Below are positions 41,623 through 52,229 of a stretch of DNA of 64,000 nucleotides, piece after piece. The notes under the pieces are model-generated. The model was not told the DNA's origin, made no database searches, and saw nothing but the letters and a program-made list of their open reading frames with translations. Position 1 is the first letter of the stretch. Each line of letters begins with the position of its first letter. The translations under genes and the position numbers were made by a program. Origin of the DNA: Phytophthora sp. 'mugwort' (Eukaryota > Oomycota > Peronosporomycetes > Peronosporales > Peronosporaceae); the NCBI GenBank assembly GCA_033558025.1, contig JAUCEF010000016.1:930001-994000 (forward strand), written 5' to 3'.

Positions 41623-43332
41623 ATGACTTTCACCTTCGGCTATGATCCGCCATGGACTCAATGGCGCCTTCTATCAACAAGTACTAGTCGACAGCCGTCG
41701 GTACATCCTGCTCATGAACGCGTGACTTCGTCCCTGCAAGAGCTCGGAGCTTATCCTCCTCTCGAAGCTCGACGTGAACGAACAAGAACCATCACCGTCG
41801 TGGATCTCGAGTTGCCCGAGAGTAAACGCGACAGTGCGAGCTACCAAGGCGCATCCAGCACGTCCTCGCACCGTCGCGGAGGATTCCCTCACCGCGCTAA
41901 CTCGTCCAATCGCCCGTCGTTCGCTCTCTTCACGGACCCACTTCAAGCTGATAAAGCCACAGAGATTCGCCTTTTCAGCTTGGCAAGACCTCACATGCGG
42001 GCCTTCCACTTCGCCTGGTTGTCCTTCTTCGTCGCCTTTTTCGGTTGGTTTTCGATCCCTCCACTCTTGCCAACCATCAAGAAGCAGCTCCAGCTTTCTC
42101 AAGCTCAAGTCGATAACTCAAACATCATTTCCTTATCGAGCACCATCGTCGGGCGGCTCCTGATCGGGCCTCTATGCGACCGCTATGGGGCCCGGAGTAT
42201 CCAGGCTGCGCTCTTGGTACTCGGAGCGATTCCAGTGGCTTCTGCTGCCCTGGCGTTTGACTACGTTGGTTTAATGTGCATTCGATTTTCCATTGGACTC
42301 GTCGGCAGCTCGTTCGTGTCAACAAGTTACTGGACATCGTCGATGTTTTCCAACGAGGTTATTGGGAGTGCGAACGCTATAGTGGCAGGCTGGGGCCATG
42401 TAGGGGCTGGTGCCACGTACGTCATCACTCCGCTGCTGTTTGATCTGGTCACACGGGATGGAGACATTTCGGACAATATGGGCTGGCGACTTACGTTGTT
42501 GTTTCCAGCCTTACTCATGACAGTCGTCGGCGTCGGCACGTATTTCTTGTCTGACGATTGTCCACAGGGCAACTACCTTGAGCTGAAGAAGACACACGTG
42601 ATGGCAGAGAGACCTAAGACCGACATGCTTCAAGCCTTTGTTACGGTAGCAAAGCAGCCTGTCGCGTGGGTCGTGGCGTTCCAATACGCGTGCAGCTTTG
42701 GCGTGGAGATTCAAGTCCATAACGTGCTGAGTCTCTACTACTATGAGGATTTCAAACGCGACGACTGTGAGCCTTCAATCAACAACGATAGCTGTCGACT
42801 GCTAACTCAGACAAAAGCCAGTCTGATCTCGTCGTGCTTTGGCCTCATGTGCATCTTTGCGCGTGCAATTGGCGGCTACATCTCGGATGCTTGCAATCGT
42901 CAGTGGGATATGAAGGGCCGGATCTCGGCTCAGCTTGGCTGCCTCACTGGCCAAGCCATCTTTCTGTATACGTACAGTCATATCCGCCAAGTGGAGTGGA
43001 GTGTGCCCTGTTTGATTGCCTTTGGCTTCTTCGCACAGGCTTCGACTGGTACGACGTATGGAATTGTACCGTACATTAGCCCCGACTATACGGGAGTAGC
43101 GTCTGGAATCGTTGGCGCAGGTGGAAACATGGGAGGGCTCGTGTGGGGAATTTTGTTCAAGGTCGTCGAAGACCGCGCTCTGTCGTTCCGATATGTGAGT
43201 TTTTTCGTCCTGGGGGCTGCGATTTCTTCAGCTTGGATTCAAGTGAAGGGCGAGCGGTCGTTATGGAGCCATGAGCCCTCTATATACACGCGGCGTCGTA
43301 CTGTCCAGACTGTGCAAGCCTTTTATGTTTGA
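41623..43332 (+). CDS. NRT2: High-affinity nitrate transporter, NRT2/NNP family (copy 4)
   Basis: 569 aa, intronless, with the longest N-terminal cytosolic extension of the four (about 110 residues before DKATEIRLFS). Signature 1 reads AGWGHVGAG, with N changed to H and L to V in the otherwise conserved AGWGNLGAG. Signature 2 is GAGGNMGGLVWG. MFS motif A is IGPLCDRYGAR. It resembles copy 2 most. It may be functional, but the altered first signature makes substrate affinity less certain. It is the last gene of the nitrate cluster. Confidence 0.92.
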   Translation: MTFTFGYDPPWTQWRLLSTSTSRQPSVHPAHERVTSSLQELGAYPPLEARRERTRTITVVDLELPESKRDSASYQGASSTSSHRRGGFPHRANSSNRPSFALFTDPLQADKATEIRLFSLARPHMRAFHFAWLSFFVAFFGWFSIPPLLPTIKKQLQLSQAQVDNSNIISLSSTIVGRLLIGPLCDRYGARSIQAALLVLGAIPVASAALAFDYVGLMCIRFSIGLVGSSFVSTSYWTSSMFSNEVIGSANAIVAGWGHVGAGATYVITPLLFDLVTRDGDISDNMGWRLTLLFPALLMTVVGVGTYFLSDDCPQGNYLELKKTHVMAERPKTDMLQAFVTVAKQPVAWVVAFQYACSFGVEIQVHNVLSLYYYEDFKRDDCEPSINNDSCRLLTQTKASLISSCFGLMCIFARAIGGYISDACNRQWDMKGRISAQLGCLTGQAIFLYTYSHIRQVEWSVPCLIAFGFFAQASTGTTYGIVPYISPDYTGVASGIVGAGGNMGGLVWGILFKVVEDRALSFRYVSFFVLGAAISSAWIQVKGERSLWSHEPSIYTRRRTVQTVQAFYV

Positions 43333-43893
43333 AGTTATTGGGGAATGTCCGGCATAGTTAAGTCAAGCGAGCATTTGTACAGTGTTGGGGATAGGAACAG
43401 TCTTGAGGAGCTTGCCACCCGGAAGTTTAATGCGAACGCTGGACTAGAAAAAGGTGAACATTTTCTCGGTGAGTTCTTTCAGAAGCAAATGGCAACGTCC
43501 GTGCGTTGGGTGACGTGTTTGTGTGGAGCTAACGGACATTTCACATGACGAGTGCAGTGTCCGCAGCATGTCAGTCCGCAATTGTCGCAAAAGCCCAGTA
43601 AGCGCAAAGCTCGACGCTGGCGCAGCTACCGAAACGACCGACCTCAAGCCAAACCAGTCGCTCTCTTGGTCTCCATCGAAGAGTCTGGCCAATGCACGGC
43701 AAGGAGACCACGATCCAGGCATCGATAAGACGACCGCGCAACGGAGATCAAGCTGATTCATCCGCACATAAAAACCAAATCTGCGACTTGTGTAGCTGGT
43801 GTAGCATACCTTGTATTAAGTTGTTTTATGTGTCATTCCGTCGATTGTTAGGTACGAATATCGAGTAGCGTCCACTTCTAGAAAATATATCCT
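43333..43893. other. Intergenic, no gene recognised
   Basis: Two short plus frames (43345-43548, 43523-43756) lack family signatures. The sequence just upstream of the DnaJ ATG is AT-rich. Confidence 0.5.
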
Positions 43894-45247
43894 ATGATGA
43901 GGACGCGTGGCCGACGCGTGCTACTGCTGCTCTCGCTGGTGTGGCTCGTGGCGCTGGCCGTAGCCGGTAAAGACTACTACGAGGTGCTGGGAGTATCGCG
44001 CGACGCATCCTCGGCCGAAATTAAGCGCGCCTTCCGCAAACTCTCTCTCAAAGTCGGTAACTAGCAGTCCGTCATCCGAGTTCGGTGGTCCTAAAATTGC
44101 TATATTGTTTATTTTGCTTTTTACTTCTATCGCCACGCAGCACCATCCGGATAAAAACCCCGGGGACGCGAACGCAGCCGAGAAGTTCGCCGAAGTAGCG
44201 GGCGGTGAGTGACACGGTGACGTATTGAAGCAATTACTTAAAGTGGGATTATGATAATTGGATTCTCATACTTTGTTCAGCATACGACGTGCTCTCTGAC
44301 GAGGAAAAGAAGACCAAATACGACCGCTACGGCGAGGAAGGTTTGAGCAATGCCGGAGGCGGCGGTGGCCATGACCCGTTCGACATTTTCTCTCAGTTCT
44401 TCGGAGGCGGCGGCCGCCAGCGCCGAGAGCGCGAGCCGTCTCGCGGCCCGGACGTGGTAATGCCGCTGCGCGTATCGCTGGCAGATCTGTACAATGGCAA
44501 GAGTCTTCAGTTCTCTATTCGTCGTGAGGTACGTGGCGGCCGTGTCGCTAAGTGGGGCTTTATTAAGGCTCACTTTGATATTTTGTCTTTTTATGTCATT
44601 TGCAGACAATTTGCCATCATTGCCATGGCAAAGGAGCGGCACACGACGAGGATGTTCATGTCTGCTCGGAATGTGGCGGACAAGGTGTAAAGATGACGAC
44701 GCGACGCGTGGGCCCGGGCTTCATCCAGCAGTTCCAAACCACGTGCGAGAAGTGCCGCGGCAAGGGTAAAATCTACACGAGCACTTGTCCAGTGTGTGGT
44801 GGTCGCAAAGTGGAGATGGCTGATCTCAACTTCGACGTGGAGCTGGAAAAGGGCACACCCGATGGGTTTGAGGTTGAACTGGAGAATTACGCGGATGAAA
44901 TTCCGGGTCAACCAGCAGGACACGTTCGCTTACAGGTGATGACCGCGCCGCACCCGGTTTTCACGCGCGAGGGTGACCATTTGTGGATGGATATGGACAT
45001 TTCTCTGCGCGAGTCGCTCGTGGGCTTCAACAAGACATTCACGCACTTAGATGGACGCCGGGTCGAAGTGGTACGCGATGAGATCACTCCGCCTCGGTTT
45101 GTTACAATGCTGAAGGAGGAGGGCATGCCAAAGCAGCATTTCCCATCTGAAAGGGGCCAGCTGCACATTAAATTCCATGTGAAGTTCCCAGAGTCTATTT
45201 CAGAGGAACAGAAGGTCGGCTTCCGCCAGTTGTTCTCGATGAAGTAA
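43894..45247 (+). CDS. Secretory-pathway type I DnaJ (Hsp40) co-chaperone
   Basis: Four exons by GT/AG and phase: 43894-44052, 44141-44204, 44281-44528, 44606-45247; 370 aa. It has an N-terminal signal-like segment ([19 protein letters not shown]) and then a J domain starting [13 protein letters not shown], with HPD in exon 2 (HHPDKNPG). A Gly-rich linker follows, then a zinc-finger region with four motifs: [32 protein letters not shown]. The C-terminal substrate-binding domain ends FRQLFSMK. It resembles the ER proteins Scj1/ERdj3, which stimulate BiP ATPase. No KDEL/HDEL retrieval signal is present, as in several J proteins retained by BiP binding. Confidence 0.9.
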
Positions 45248-45553
45248 TGGGACAATTCAAAAACAATTCGTGTCGACACGAACGAATTCTTCGCAACTTG
45301 ATTTTGTTCCTGTTATTGTAGTATTTTATTTGCTAATACTTTGACAAGATTTCATGACACTTTATTGAGCTCGAAGGTGAAAAACTTGAAGAGATACACA
45401 GCACAAAAACCTACAACACAACTTTATTTGTAGACAAGTAAACAATTTCATGTATGACACAGTTAGCCTTTTGAGGACATCACCTACTCCACCACCTTCT
45501 ATTGCTGGCACTAGAGTTGTCAACACAACAAAACATCAGACTATAGCCAACGC
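45248..45553. other. Short intergenic region
   Basis: The 3' flanks of the DnaJ gene and sugar transporter copy 1 meet here. No gene. Confidence 0.6.
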
Positions 45554-47017
45554 TTACTTCTCGCGACGCGAATCGTACTCCGCCAGAATCTCCTCGGCCG
45601 ACTTGCCCGTCGTCTCCGGAACCAGCTTCAGAGACAGCAAGAAGAAGATAGCAAGAAGCACCACGAACGGAACGTACGCGTAGTCATCCAGAGCGTCCGA
45701 AATATACGGGTAAGCCACACCCACGATGAGGTTGCACAACCAGTTCATGCCGATGCACAACGATGAAGCACTGGCACGGATCGAATCTGGGAAGATATCG
45801 GCCGTCATCACCCATACCAGGGGACCCAGCGTCACGCCGAACGCGATTACGTACAGAGCAGTAAACACAATCGACAGAGCCGACACGTCCACGATGAACG
45901 CCACCGTCATCAGCACAGACATGACGAACATACCAGCTAGACCCCACAGGATCATGTTACGAGCACCGAAGCGGTTGGCCAACACACCCGTGAAAAAGGC
46001 GGGCCAGATGTTGATGAAGTCGATGATTAGCGTACCGATACGCGAGTCCGAGATACCGGCATCTGAAAAGATGCTGCCGGAGTAGTAGAACACGGCGTTG
46101 ATGCCCGAAAGCTGCTGCGCGCACGACAGCAGGATGCCGCCCAGAAGCTGCATGCGGTAGCGAGGTGCGAACATGGACTCCTGCTTGGGCGCAGACAGAC
46201 CCTCCTCCGCCGTCTCCGACTTCTTGCTCACCTGCAGCCACGACAGAGCCGTCTGGACGTGCTCCTCGCCGTACAGACGAGCGATCACCTCCTTCGCCTC
46301 CTCTGTGCGGCCCTTGGTCAGCAGCCACGCCGGACTCTCAATGCACATTGACGGCGCCAACACCATGTAGATCACAGCCAGGATGCAAGGGAACGCGGCC
46401 AGGTAACGCCAGCCAGAGCTCGTGTTCGCGAAAAAGAAGCAGATAGCCGGGAACAAGATGCCGATCGTCGTGAAGATCTGCAGGCCCAGACCCAACGTGT
46501 TACGCATGTGTGGCGGCGACAGTTCGTTCATGTACGCGCCGATAGTGCCCGTGGCAGTGCCCGACGAGATACCGGCGATGAGACGGCCCGCGGCGAACGC
46601 CCAGACGTTCGACACAGCAGCTTGAACCACACCACCCACGAACATGAAGATGCAATTCAGCATCAGAGTCTTCTTACGGCCGAGACGGTCACTGAAGTGG
46701 CCACAGCACAGCGAGCCAACCATGGCGCCGAAGATCCAGGCGTTCACGGCGAACGTCCACTCGAGCTTCGAGTGGCCAGGGAACATGAGGCACGTGTCAT
46801 CGGCCACGGGGCGTGCATTGCACTCGTCCGTGTCGTTGTATTGCGACAGGTTCATCTGCGAGGTGGACCAACCGCTCTGGAACGGCTGCAGCCACGACAG
46901 CAGCGCACTGGTGTACAGGATGGTCTTGGGTTTAATGAGGCGAGCGGCGGCCTTGTTGGCCTCGTCGAAGGCCGTGACGGGCTTGGGCGTCGTGGCTTCC
47001 GTGTAATTGTCAGCCAT
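45554..47017 (-). CDS. MFS sugar transporter (copy 1 of a head-to-head pair)
   Basis: 487 aa from the ATG at 47017. The frame is open to a GTG at 47113, but an Inr+FPR motif lies in that extension, so the ATG is the start. Twelve-helix sugar-porter family: GHFSDRLGRKK (106-116), AGRLIAGISSG (143-153), ESPAWLL (227-233), QQLSGINAVFYY (301-312), PETTGKS (467-473). QQLSGINAVFYY is the helix-7 hexose-binding signature of GLUT/HXT proteins. It probably imports hexose at the plasma membrane. The coding sequence appears identical to the copy at 48641-50104: the protein and the antisense-frame translations agree throughout. Only the stop codon differs (TAA here, TAG there). Confidence 0.93.
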   Translation of the reverse strand: MADNYTEATTPKPVTAFDEANKAAARLIKPKTILYTSALLSWLQPFQSGWSTSQMNLSQYNDTDECNARPVADDTCLMFPGHSKLEWTFAVNAWIFGAMVGSLCCGHFSDRLGRKKTLMLNCIFMFVGGVVQAAVSNVWAFAAGRLIAGISSGTATGTIGAYMNELSPPHMRNTLGLGLQIFTTIGILFPAICFFFANTSSGWRYLAAFPCILAVIYMVLAPSMCIESPAWLLTKGRTEEAKEVIARLYGEEHVQTALSWLQVSKKSETAEEGLSAPKQESMFAPRYRMQLLGGILLSCAQQLSGINAVFYYSGSIFSDAGISDSRIGTLIIDFINIWPAFFTGVLANRFGARNMILWGLAGMFVMSVLMTVAFIVDVSALSIVFTALYVIAFGVTLGPLVWVMTADIFPDSIRASASSLCIGMNWLCNLIVGVAYPYISDALDDYAYVPFVVLLAIFFLLSLKLVPETTGKSAEEILAEYDSRREK

Positions 47018-47083
47018 CGTGGTGGATTGCTTCGTTGCTTTCTTAATGCACTCGACTCGACTTGACTCGACTGTTGACTGCTG

Positions 47084-47100
47084 GACCAAATGAAAAGTGA
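47084..47100 (-). promoter_or_regulatory. Inr+FPR core promoter, sugar transporter copy 1
   Basis: The minus strand reads TCACTTTTCATTTGGTC, close to TCAYTYY-N-CAWTTT-NYY. It is 66 bp upstream of the ATG and identical to the motif at 48558. Confidence 0.65.
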
Positions 47101-47144
47101 ACGAGCGAGACACTTGGCGAAGACGGAAGCGAACTGGTCCAGTT

Positions 47145-48510
47145 GCAAGACTACAACTCTCAGGAAGGTGGCTGTAGAGATGACTTCAGGGGCTCGGCCC
47201 GATCGAACAGGGAAAGGCTTCCACTTGATTTCTTCTCTGGCCGCCGTGCGACCACCGTCGTGCTTTGCTTGCATTTTTGGACGGGACAACGCAAGTATGT
47301 GCTACTGTGCGCCTTGTTCACAAATTGCTATACAGGATACTGTACGCACGTAGCGCGTCGACTTGGCACCGTTTATCACAGCGCGGGCGGGTGCGCATCA
47401 GCCAGCTTGAACCTGGATAACGGCATCCGGGTCCTGATACTCGAGCTACTAGAGATTCTAGACAGCTAGAACCGAAGGCCCGTAGCTCATGAGCTAAAGG
47501 TTGACACTCGACTACATGTGTAAATAGCGCTCTTGCAACATGCACATTATGAGCCGGTACGCCTCGAAGTTGGTACAGTATCGCTGCGCGAAAGAGGTGC
47601 AAGCCCAACAGCTGGTAGGGTTCGCGCTGCGAGCTCGGATGTCCTCCGCTGCATTCCCTTGGTGGATCAACGTGCTGGTGCTGAATCCAGTGGCATACAG
47701 CAGGGGTCCGGCAGCATCGGGCTTCAACTCCGTCGGACAATCGCTTGAGACCGGCCCCGCCACGCCCTCTTTACCAGTACCAGCTTCAACCATCGCGCAC
47801 GAAGGGAGAATCATCTGGATGATGCTATACGTATCGTTTCTCTGCACCTCTGAAGTCCGTCTTTCTTTGCGCGGTCTGCTTCGCGGTAGGTCGCTGATGA
47901 TGTTCCGCATAAGGTATGAGAGACCGACGCACGGCAACAACGACACTGCCGATGCTGCTGCCGCGACCATTGCTGGCTGTCATTGAAACTGGATCATGGG
48001 CGATCCCGGTACATGTTGTATATAGTACGGGAAAGGAAGTGATCTGAGATCGCTCGTGCACTAACTTTAATAAAATGCTATAGTAATACAGTAAAAGTGA
48101 TGAATCCCGTACCATACAAGACATCAGTTACGCCTTCCCTGTTTGTGAGGGGGTGTTCCACTGGAGCATCCAGGACCCCATTTGACAAGCCACCAAGCCC
48201 TTGCTACAAAATGGGGCGCCATGATCTTTGGGCCAGTCTCAGACCGGCAGTATTACCCAGAGGGTCATCTCGCGCGCGTGAGCGTTGAATCCAGTTCGAC
48301 AAGCACACGCTTAGTTTCCCCTCTGCTAGTGTATCACCTCAAGCCTGTGACAGCCCGTCACTGGCAGCCTCCCTGACAGTGACAGGTGATCACAAGGGTG
48401 AAGTCTGATTGAAGTTCGAGCCGAGCAACAACAACGCAAAGCCGGACGAACCTCAGCTAACCAGAAGTGAATACTGTATCACTGCTGCTACCACCATAGA
48501 GTTGTGGCCT
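47145..48510. other. Divergent intergenic region of the sugar transporter pair
   Basis: About 1.37 kb of unique DNA between the two identical arms. Overlapping frames on both strands (47540-47986 plus, 47970-47512 minus) have no recognisable family. CATGTTGTATATAG occurs at 48012. Confidence 0.5.
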
Positions 48511-48557
48511 TGCAACTGGACCAGTTCGCTTCCGTCTTCGCCAAGTGTCTCGCTCGT

Positions 48558-48574
48558 TCACTTTTCATTTGGTC
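48558..48574 (+). promoter_or_regulatory. Inr+FPR core promoter, sugar transporter copy 2
   Basis: TCACTTTTCATTTGGTC, 66 bp upstream of the ATG at 48641. It falls within the identical arm, so both copies keep the same core promoter while regulatory DNA further out differs. Confidence 0.65.
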
Positions 48575-48640
48575 CAGCAGTCAACAGTCGAGTCAAGTCG
48601 AGTCGAGTGCATTAAGAAAGCAACGAAGCAATCCACCACG

Positions 48641-50104
48641 ATGGCTGACAATTACACGGAAGCCACGACGCCCAAGCCCGTCACGGCCTTCGACGAGGCC
48701 AACAAGGCCGCCGCTCGCCTCATTAAACCCAAGACCATCCTGTACACCAGTGCGCTGCTGTCGTGGCTGCAGCCGTTCCAGAGCGGTTGGTCCACCTCGC
48801 AGATGAACCTGTCGCAATACAACGACACGGACGAGTGCAATGCACGCCCCGTGGCCGATGACACGTGCCTCATGTTCCCTGGCCACTCGAAGCTCGAGTG
48901 GACGTTCGCCGTGAACGCCTGGATCTTCGGCGCCATGGTTGGCTCGCTGTGCTGTGGCCACTTCAGTGACCGTCTCGGCCGTAAGAAGACTCTGATGCTG
49001 AATTGCATCTTCATGTTCGTGGGTGGTGTGGTTCAAGCTGCTGTGTCGAACGTCTGGGCGTTCGCCGCGGGCCGTCTCATCGCCGGTATCTCGTCGGGCA
49101 CTGCCACGGGCACTATCGGCGCGTACATGAACGAACTGTCGCCGCCACACATGCGTAACACGTTGGGTCTGGGCCTGCAGATCTTCACGACGATCGGCAT
49201 CTTGTTCCCGGCTATCTGCTTCTTTTTCGCGAACACGAGCTCTGGCTGGCGTTACCTGGCCGCGTTCCCTTGCATCCTGGCTGTGATCTACATGGTGTTG
49301 GCGCCGTCAATGTGCATTGAGAGTCCGGCGTGGCTGCTGACCAAGGGCCGCACAGAGGAGGCGAAGGAGGTGATCGCTCGTCTGTACGGCGAGGAGCACG
49401 TCCAGACGGCTCTGTCGTGGCTGCAGGTGAGCAAGAAGTCGGAGACGGCGGAGGAGGGTCTGTCTGCGCCCAAGCAGGAGTCCATGTTCGCACCTCGCTA
49501 CCGCATGCAGCTTCTGGGCGGCATCCTGCTGTCGTGCGCGCAGCAGCTTTCGGGCATCAACGCCGTGTTCTACTACTCCGGCAGCATCTTTTCAGATGCC
49601 GGTATCTCGGACTCGCGTATCGGTACGCTAATCATCGACTTCATCAACATCTGGCCCGCCTTTTTCACGGGTGTGTTGGCCAACCGCTTCGGTGCTCGTA
49701 ACATGATCCTGTGGGGTCTAGCTGGTATGTTCGTCATGTCTGTGCTGATGACGGTGGCGTTCATCGTGGACGTGTCGGCTCTGTCGATTGTGTTTACTGC
49801 TCTGTACGTAATCGCGTTCGGCGTGACGCTGGGTCCCCTGGTATGGGTGATGACGGCCGATATCTTCCCAGATTCGATCCGTGCCAGTGCTTCATCGTTG
49901 TGCATCGGCATGAACTGGTTGTGCAACCTCATCGTGGGTGTGGCTTACCCGTATATTTCGGACGCTCTGGATGACTACGCGTACGTTCCGTTCGTGGTGC
50001 TTCTTGCTATCTTCTTCTTGCTGTCTCTGAAGCTGGTTCCGGAGACGACGGGCAAGTCGGCCGAGGAGATTCTGGCGGAGTACGATTCGCGTCGCGAGAA
50101 GTAG
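48641..50104 (+). CDS. MFS sugar transporter (copy 2 of a head-to-head pair)
   Basis: 487 aa, sequence identical to copy 1 at 45554-47017 and in opposite orientation. Identity starts about 130 bp upstream of the ATG, just 5' of the shared TTGCAACTGGACCAG, and ends at the stop codon. Beyond those points the flanks are unrelated. The same sugar-porter motifs and core promoter are present. The sharp edges at the gene limits suggest recent inverted duplication or gene conversion of a functional gene. Confidence 0.93.
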   Translation: MADNYTEATTPKPVTAFDEANKAAARLIKPKTILYTSALLSWLQPFQSGWSTSQMNLSQYNDTDECNARPVADDTCLMFPGHSKLEWTFAVNAWIFGAMVGSLCCGHFSDRLGRKKTLMLNCIFMFVGGVVQAAVSNVWAFAAGRLIAGISSGTATGTIGAYMNELSPPHMRNTLGLGLQIFTTIGILFPAICFFFANTSSGWRYLAAFPCILAVIYMVLAPSMCIESPAWLLTKGRTEEAKEVIARLYGEEHVQTALSWLQVSKKSETAEEGLSAPKQESMFAPRYRMQLLGGILLSCAQQLSGINAVFYYSGSIFSDAGISDSRIGTLIIDFINIWPAFFTGVLANRFGARNMILWGLAGMFVMSVLMTVAFIVDVSALSIVFTALYVIAFGVTLGPLVWVMTADIFPDSIRASASSLCIGMNWLCNLIVGVAYPYISDALDDYAYVPFVVLLAIFFLLSLKLVPETTGKSAEEILAEYDSRREK

Positions 50105-50938
50105 GCTAGTACAGGAAGTAGTCTGTGCTAGACTTGAGTTGTGAAATCCCAAAGTTTATAGTTAGTCTGTCCACAAAAGTTCATAATTAGTCTGTCATAA
50201 TCGGACCCGTTTTGAGTTAGTGGTTGGTTTTGCCCATTCCATCCAAACGAAATCGTGCGGAGCAAAACTAAGACTACAGACACAGTGGCCGTCGAAGCAG
50301 ATAGCAATGGTGAGTCTAACGAGGAATATGAAATGGCGCCTCCAGTGTAATCAACAGCGCAGGAAACGAGGCGCTAATTTAGCTAAACTGAAAATATATG
50401 GTACATTTTCCGTTCGGTGTCATCCTAATTTTGCGTTCAAAAAAAAAGTGCTGTATACTTTTAAACATTTGTTGTAAGCAGATCCTATATAAATTAGTTT
50501 AAATCAACTAATTAGTGATGACATGGATCACACAGGTCGATGGCTCGAAAATTAAGCTCTAAAGTATTAACCCTTTCGCGGTAGAAGGGCACATTTTTCG
50601 CCCTTTTAGGGTGTTTGCAAAACACGGTGCGAAAGGGCGCTCTCCAAGGGCGCATTTTGTGCCCTTTTAGCTGTGAAGCCTGTTGGTGCTATCGTCTTTT
50701 GTTTCTGCCAATCGGATTCGAGGGTACAGACGTGTGCGGAGATCTGGCTCGTAAAGTATCGTGCCACGTTGCCGGAATCACCTGATTTACGGCCATAAAC
50801 CGGGGATCCCCATGATTGATTATATCTTACCCCTCCGTCTCAGCCACTCAGCGCCAGTTTTGCTGGCTATACAAACAGCAAGACACATACACCACAAAGG
50901 GACCGTGTGGCCATAGTCAAATGAAGTGACACGCCGGT
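50105..50938. other. Intergenic with a pair of hairpin-like motifs
   Basis: Two related segments, AAGGGCACATTTTTCGCCCTT (about 50586) and AAGGGCGCATTTTGTGCCCTT (about 50647), each can fold as an AAGGGC/GCCCTT stem about 60 bp apart. No gene precedes the SANT frame. Confidence 0.5.
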
Positions 50939-51106
50939 ATGCGCACCAGCTTCCTCGGCTGGGAAGACAAACAGTTAGTGCAGATTGTCCATGAGTTTGA
51001 AAAGGAGGGCATCCGGGTGACTTGGGAGTACGTGGCCCGGCGTATGGCCAACTCCAATCGGACGGCTAAGCAGCTGCGGGTGCGCCTCACAGCGTTAAAT
51101 CTATAG
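50939..51106 (+). CDS. Small SANT/Myb-like domain protein or exon, 55 aa
   Basis: ATG 50939 to TAG 51106, too short for most gene finders. It reads SFLGWEDKQLVQIVHEFE then RVTWEYVARRM, a SANT-like helix-turn-helix with spaced Trp residues, and ends TAKQLRVRLTALNL. Frames like this recur in oomycete genomes next to transposons and DOT1-like genes. It may be the 5' exon or relic of the DOT1-like gene downstream. An AT-rich stretch separates them, so a joint transcript is uncertain. Confidence 0.45.
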   Translation: MRTSFLGWEDKQLVQIVHEFEKEGIRVTWEYVARRMANSNRTAKQLRVRLTALNL

Positions 51107-51303
51107 TTGAAAAAGTATAAAAGAAAATTATTTCGAAATCCATAATGTATTTAGATTATATAATTTTATAATTATATCTTAAAAGATACATATTTTATAT
51201 TTATATTTAATTAATAAAAACATAAATAAAAATAATAAAAGATGGCAAGACGGTCAAAGATTTCCCTATCTACTTCTTCAATAGATCTGCACCAGGGCGT
51301 CAT

Positions 51304-51911
51304 GTGCTGTCGTCGGGGGTGTGCATTACTCCTGCTAAGTCCAGGCACTCGCTGCCGACTCAACCACCGCCGTCAGCTAGGGCACCAGTGCCGCAGACGC
51401 CAAAACCGGGATCGGCAATTGCTGAGAAGGATCCGCCTGCGGCTGCACCGCTGGTGCAGTCCGTGGCACTGATAACAGCTCTGGACGCTAGCAGCGTACT
51501 GGCGACCGTGTTCAGCGACATCACGGCGAATGATATTCGCCAGGAGTCAGGCAAGACCCAAAACAGCACGGGCGACCTGCTGGCGTCGGGCGTCGCCGCG
51601 ATGCTTGCCGCGATGGGGCTGCTGGACGAAGATGATGTGTTCCTGGACGTCGGCGCTGGGATAGGCAACGTTCTGGTTCAAGTCGCGCTGACTACGAATG
51701 TCAGCAGGTGCCTTGGTATAGAGGTACGCGCTGACCTATGCTCGCTCACGGTGCAGCATATGCAGCGACACGCTGACGCCTACCCGCTACTTCGCAAGGT
51801 GGCCATGACAGCGACTGATGTACGAAACCGTTACTATCTACTCAGGCTCCTACGTCTGAAGCTACTATTGTATACGCTAATTTGTTCCTGTTTGAAAAAC
51901 GGCGAAACTTG
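51304..51911 (+). pseudogene. DOT1-like methyltransferase remnant
   Basis: In one frame: NDIRQESGKTQNSTGDLLASG, then DDVFLDVGAGIGNVLVQVAL, the SAM-binding motif I with a D-x-G-x-G core, and a following acidic residue in GIEVRADL. After about 51830 the match moves to another frame (TSEATIVYANLFLFE), which is the later DOT1 block. The intervening region is deleted and the frame shifted. DOT1 proteins methylate histone H3 K79. Oomycetes carry many short DOT1-like copies amplified with repeats, and this looks like one of those. Confidence 0.65.
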
Positions 51912-52229
51912 TGATATGTCACACCCCTGTGTCGCTTCGTTTAAGACGAGCGCTGTGCCCGACTGTTCACAGCACACACCCCGCGCGCTGAGCTCAAGAG
52001 CTAAGCGCAATGCCGAAAGCTCGCTTCGTTGCAGCAACTCCTCGGTTTCGTCCGAGACACAGAGTGCGGTGCCATCAGCCATTCTGCGCTCGTTGGAAAA
52101 TGGCGCGCGAACAAAACTTGCTCGATCTCGCCGCCCTTCAGGTCGCGGAGGAAGTGTTTCCACGACAAGCCGGGAAGCGCAGTGATGGCAGTGTGTCGCA
52201 CACGGGTCCGTGCGACCTCGACGTCTTAT
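51912..52229. other. No gene recognised; possible LTR sequence
   Basis: It begins with TGTGATATGTCACACCCC just after the DOT1-like remnant and runs to the gypsy protease region. TGTCACA starts are common for gypsy LTRs, but no partner LTR was found in the window. Confidence 0.3.

Noticed and set aside
46508..47065. 185-aa frame antisense to sugar transporter copy 1 (mirrored at 48593-49150)
   Set aside because: A shadow of a high-GC coding strand. Useful only as evidence that the two copies are identical at the DNA level.
47512..47970. Overlapping 148- and 152-aa frames between the sugar transporters
   Set aside because: Opposing frames over the same bases with no recognisable domain, promoter motif or splice structure.
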